Positions 62,001 to 64,000 of a DNA stretch of 64,000 nt are shown here, piece by piece. This DNA is from Solitalea lacus (lineage in GTDB: Bacteria > Bacteroidota > Bacteroidia > Sphingobacteriales > Sphingobacteriaceae). The DNA lies in the NCBI RefSeq assembly GCF_022014595.1, contig NZ_CP091740.1:4266200-4330199 (forward strand). Reading direction: 5' to 3'. Below the pieces are notes generated by a model. That model saw nothing but the letters and a program-made list of their open reading frames with translations. It did not search any database and was not told where the DNA came from. Made by a program: the position numbers and the translations under genes. Position 1 is the first letter of the stretch, and every line of letters begins with the position of its first letter.

Positions 62001-62943
62001 GTACCCCTTTCCCATTCACGCCCAACATTGGCCATCCACCCACCCAGGTAACAGGTTCCAAATTAGGGGTTCGGCCTATGGCTCCACGATCCTGCATAAT
62101 AATAAACCACCAGGAACCATCTTTTAGTTGTACCATTCCACCCTGGTGCAGTCCATTGCCCGGATAAGTATGGTCGTCATTAATAACTACCTTCGATTCA
62201 TAAGGACCATAAATATTATCTGATCGCAAACAAACCTGCCTTCCTTTTGTACCTCCGGTAGTACCCAAAATATAATACTTCCCTTTGATTTTGTATAAAT
62301 GGGACCCTTCCAAATAAGGGTAATCACGATTATTATAAATTTCCCTTTGCGGCGTTTTCACCGATAAGGCATCGGCATTTAATTCCGTTATATACAGTTT
62401 TTGTTGACCATGAGCCACGTACACTTTTCCATCATCATCAAAAAACAACCCCGGATCATATAAGTATTCCGGCAAAATCGCTCTTTTCCAAGGTCCTTTG
62501 ATGTCTTTGGCAGTACAAATGGAGAAATTTCCTTTTTCTTTATCCCAATTGGGGGTGCAAAATCCTACATAAAACATTCCGTTGTGATGTCTGATGGTTG
62601 CAGCCCATGAACCCCGCAGGTACATATTGCCCCCTTGAAGATTATAGCGAGGATCTTCATCGTACTTGTCGACAGCATAACCAGCCATTTCCCAGTTTAC
62701 CAAATCCCTTGATTTTAGTATGGGGCAACCAGGCACATAGTGCATACTGGTTGAAACAAAGTAAAATTCATCACCGACCCGTATAAAATCCGGGTCGGGC
62801 CAATCGCCCCATAGTAAAGGGTTTTTATACGTACCATTTCCATTATCTGCTGCCCATACTTTTTGGGGTAATGACTGTGCCAAAAGGCTTAATGGTAACG
62901 TAAGAAAGATAATTTGAAGTAAAAGAAATAGCCGTTTTTTCAT
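59008..62943 (-). CDS. GH43-GH35 bifunctional glycoside hydrolase, exported
   Basis: This 1311-residue enzyme has a signal peptide (ends LSLLAQS). Residues ~35-320 are a GH43 propeller (NPLLWGDWPDPDFIRVGDEF; base Asp in the DPDF motif), followed to ~530 by a GH43 C-terminal beta-sandwich (SDEFNTSVLGLQWQWNHNP). Residues ~545-870 are a GH35 beta-galactosidase barrel (AAFHYFRCPKELWRDRFQKI; acid/base in ILVQIENEYNHHE; nucleophile in FVTELQGGWFS). The rest contains galactose-binding jelly rolls (LPECWLRYGNNQKNVITLGL). It could remove arabinose or xylose and galactose from the same side chains, as in arabinogalactan or decorated xylan. Confidence 0.88.
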   Translation of the reverse strand: MKKRLFLLLQIIFLTLPLSLLAQSLPQKVWAADNGNGTYKNPLLWGDWPDPDFIRVGDEFYFVSTSMHYVPGCPILKSRDLVNWEMAGYAVDKYDEDPRYNLQGGNMYLRGSWAATIRHHNGMFYVGFCTPNWDKEKGNFSICTAKDIKGPWKRAILPEYLYDPGLFFDDDGKVYVAHGQQKLYITELNADALSVKTPQREIYNNRDYPYLEGSHLYKIKGKYYILGTTGGTKGRQVCLRSDNIYGPYESKVVINDDHTYPGNGLHQGGMVQLKDGSWWFIIMQDRGAIGRTPNLEPVTWVGGWPMLGVNGKGVQTHKKPNVGKVYPATVPATSDEFNTSVLGLQWQWNHNPDNKKWSLTERKGHMRLQASFANELTMARNTLTQRVQGPVSEGVVEMDVKGLEKGNIAGFGIFQSPYAYIAVRKEDKGNCLLMVNNGKVIDSINNFSASKIWIKANATHIGFKATFSYSIDGKKFIPFGNQLAMGLGLDWTANRFALFNFSTQKEGVGGNADFNWFHFKGENHLVNNQKVSYNGNCLNIDGKETFVYSAAFHYFRCPKELWRDRFQKIKAAGFNTVETYIPWNWHERNMPKDIDDESQLDFSDVKEWLRMAQDEFGFYTIVRPGPFICAEWAGGGYPRWLAKFRPNVEDFWLRSNDPEHVKWSLHWYKAVCKFIADEQITQKPKGEKGIILVQIENEYNHHETNGKVAFLQSLYQAVKKAGVNVPMFTCLTAECRASKDSVLSDVFDSDNYYVGLNDAIGCAKRMEDLKHKQPNAPGFVTELQGGWFSTVGGKLSEDSESDYRHFYAIGMMSILGGATGLNGYMFYGGTHFEGWGARGQTTSYDYNAAIRENGALSQKYFAAKNLGAFIKKYQQQLIHSKGGVCVFEKSPNELTGGMRIAEDGTKFVFLHNSSAKKRIAGTAIVNPAAGGTQGEPIYNVNQNEEKVLISIDPTKKNALASESAFEVQYELDSLGTKVLIIPPKATVKEGVWWSLSEDLKKKAAVQQPKNSIRIAKARVYNEDFKASWEPLKPLVSLPELGVNDSRYTLYRSKDLLTEKEASNFVKLLFNTFSRDILNVQVNGKVAKRLYPSDNYAAAAYRNVDKSFAQIKDKEYDNVFDVAGLLKNGENEIIVVYENIGHEHGYYPMEELCGIRKAGLTDTSSVIQKMLQWQVATDLSGIEHGFIASNFNDRSWKETELDTTITIPRKGNNIQPKGKQEALFTWYRTEFELPKNADPATTWRLLINASGNGYIYLNGHNIGRHYEVGPQREFYLPECWLRYGNNQKNVITLGLRQTMNGAVIKGMEIKED

Positions 62944-63092
62944 GATAAGCTTTTAAAACAGAATGGTAAATCATAGAGAGACTCCATGTTGTCATTTTGC
63001 TATTGAATTAAAAAGCAAAAGAAATAAAATTGAAATCATATACAATGAATGAGCATTCACTAAACTAGTGAATACAAGCTTTAAGAGACTTG

Positions 63093-63104
63093 ACAACCGA
63101 TTGC
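63093..63104. promoter_or_regulatory. operator-like palindrome upstream of GH43-GH35
   Basis: ACAACCGATTGC, followed by GTAATTTTAAATAG, matches the motif at 33513 in core and right flank. It lies 150 bases upstream of the GH43-GH35 start codon. Confidence 0.5.
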
Positions 63105-63173
63105 GTAATTTTAAATAGTTTACAAACATCTTAAAGACTAATGGCTTATTTTGCTGTTTTCCCATAAAAGCAA

Positions 63174-63200
63174 GCAAGCAGCCTTGATAAGGCTGCTTGC
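63174..63200 (-). terminator. terminator after susD
   Basis: GCAAGCAGCC / GGCTGCTTGC is a perfect 10-bp stem with a 7-base loop, about 30 bases past the susD stop and followed on the minus strand by a T-containing tail. Confidence 0.75.
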
Positions 63201-63229
63201 AAAACTTAGTTTATAGAAACCATTATCCT

Positions 63230-64000
63230 TTAGTAATTTTGATTCTGCTTGAGCACACCTTGAGAAATATCAATTGCCGCCTGTGGAATTGGAAGTAAGT
63301 AATTTTTCGGAGCAAAAATGCGTTGCTCCACCAACCGGTTTGTTCCAGTCAAGGCAACAGAACCGTCAGGATTCACAACTCCTTCTCTTACCCCATAAAC
63401 AGGGTTACCGATTTTCTCTAGTTGATTCCAACGTTTCAAATCGAACCATCGGAATCCTTCCATTGCAAGTTCCACTCTTCGCTCTCTTCTGATAAGCTCT
63501 CTTAGTTTAACCTGGTTGCTATAAACCGTTCTGTCCACCGCAGGCATGCCAGCTCGTTGTCTTATGGCATCAATAGCATTATAAACGCTTGCATCAATCT
63601 GGTTCTGCTCAATTTTTGCTTCTGCATACGTTAGCAACACCTCTGCATAACGAATTAGAATGGCATTGGTTCCCCAGTTCCAAACTCCATCTCCTTCTGC
63701 AGTCGGATCCATGTACTTACGCAGGTTATAACCAGTTTCTGAAGCATTGTCGCTGTTATTATAATAATCTGCTCCGTCTTTATCTAACGAATTAAACAAG
63801 CTACCTCTCCAATCAGCGCCAGGATAAAGAATGGTTGCTTTCATTCGAGGATCTCTGTTTACATAAGGATTTTGCGGGTTATACAATGGCGAGAGCTCGG
63901 CAACTTTTCCATCTGTACACTCATATTCATCTACCAAACTTTGAGTTGGTTCTATCGACGACCAGCCACCTTCACTGTTAGGTAAATGAGCACCCATATC
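63230..64000 (-). CDS. susD: SusD/RagB family lipoprotein, C-terminal part (cut by window edge)
   Basis: The frame is open to the right edge, so the N-terminus lies outside. The visible 255 residues are the SusD C-terminal half: DPRMKATILYPGADWRGS, ILIRYAEVLLTYAEAKIEQN, YNAIDAIRQRAGMPAVD, and ERRVELAMEGFRWFDLKRW. It ends with FAPKNYLLPIPQAAIDISQG. It is distinct from the SusD at 26773. Its position just upstream of the GH43-GH35 gene marks a second polysaccharide-utilisation locus, probably with susC to the right. Confidence 0.9.
   Translation of the reverse strand, partial: DMGAHLPNSEGGWSSIEPTQSLVDEYECTDGKVAELSPLYNPQNPYVNRDPRMKATILYPGADWRGSLFNSLDKDGADYYNNSDNASETGYNLRKYMDPTAEGDGVWNWGTNAILIRYAEVLLTYAEAKIEQNQIDASVYNAIDAIRQRAGMPAVDRTVYSNQVKLRELIRRERRVELAMEGFRWFDLKRWNQLEKIGNPVYGVREGVVNPDGSVALTGTNRLVEQRIFAPKNYLLPIPQAAIDISQGVLKQNQNY

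Overview
This window looks like a low-GC Bacteroidota chromosome, most likely order Sphingobacteriales (Pedobacter/Solitalea-like). The evidence is SusC/SusD pairs, an ECF sigma/FecR pair, a type IX secretion sorting domain, TAnnTTTG promoter boxes, AT-rich leaders with little Shine-Dalgarno, and GG-leader peptides of the Bacteroidota type. No taxonomic marker gene is present, so the assignment is by style only.

Layout. 1-1271: an IS1634-type transposase running off the left edge, abutting the 3' third of pdhB. 1399-3589: CPBP protease, macro-domain protein, BamE-like lipoprotein, Lrp/AsnC regulator. 3663-3928: a promoter, an odd class II tRNA-like gene and its terminator. 4119-9112: two exported amidohydrolase-like proteins and a small membrane protein. 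9119-12186: a trp operon (trpE-trpG-trpC) preceded by a complete ribosome-mediated attenuator with a Trp-Trp leader peptide; trpD is not in the cluster. 12328-16730: hflX, a RsmI-like methylase, a conserved unknown and an aminotransferase. 16860-20115: an iron/heme-type TonB receptor followed by a deletion scar that joins a lipoprotein start to the tail of a heme ABC ATPase. 20186-24650: a T9SS-secreted beta-propeller protein and its partner lipoprotein. 25356-37121: a polysaccharide-utilisation locus (sigma, anti-sigma, SusC, SusD, discoidin lipoprotein, GH2) with two decayed genes. 59008-64000: part of a second such locus (GH43-GH35 fusion, SusD).

The most striking region is 37527-58441. 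It holds two diverged copies of a peptide-export cassette. Each is transcribed leftward in the order C39-peptidase ABC transporter, HlyD adaptor, small HTH protein, C39-VKOR-thioredoxin fusion, conserved leader element, GG-leader peptide, and then in two of three cases GT25-like glycosyltransferase(s). All three precursor peptides have near-identical leaders ending in Gly-Gly and cores with a Gly/Ser-rich stretch and exactly six cysteines. My reading is a secreted, disulfide-bonded and possibly glycosylated peptide system. The two cassettes carry complementary damage: copy A has a frameshifted oxidoreductase, while copy B has a deleted HlyD anchor and a start-less transporter. Together they still encode one intact set.

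Two further themes run through the window. A short LacI-type palindrome (core AACCGATTG) recurs in intergenic DNA upstream of sugar-use and peptide-export genes, partly inside a dispersed repeat of about 130-160 bp. At least seven genes are broken or truncated, which suggests recent decay, although single-base lesions in homopolymers could be sequencing errors.
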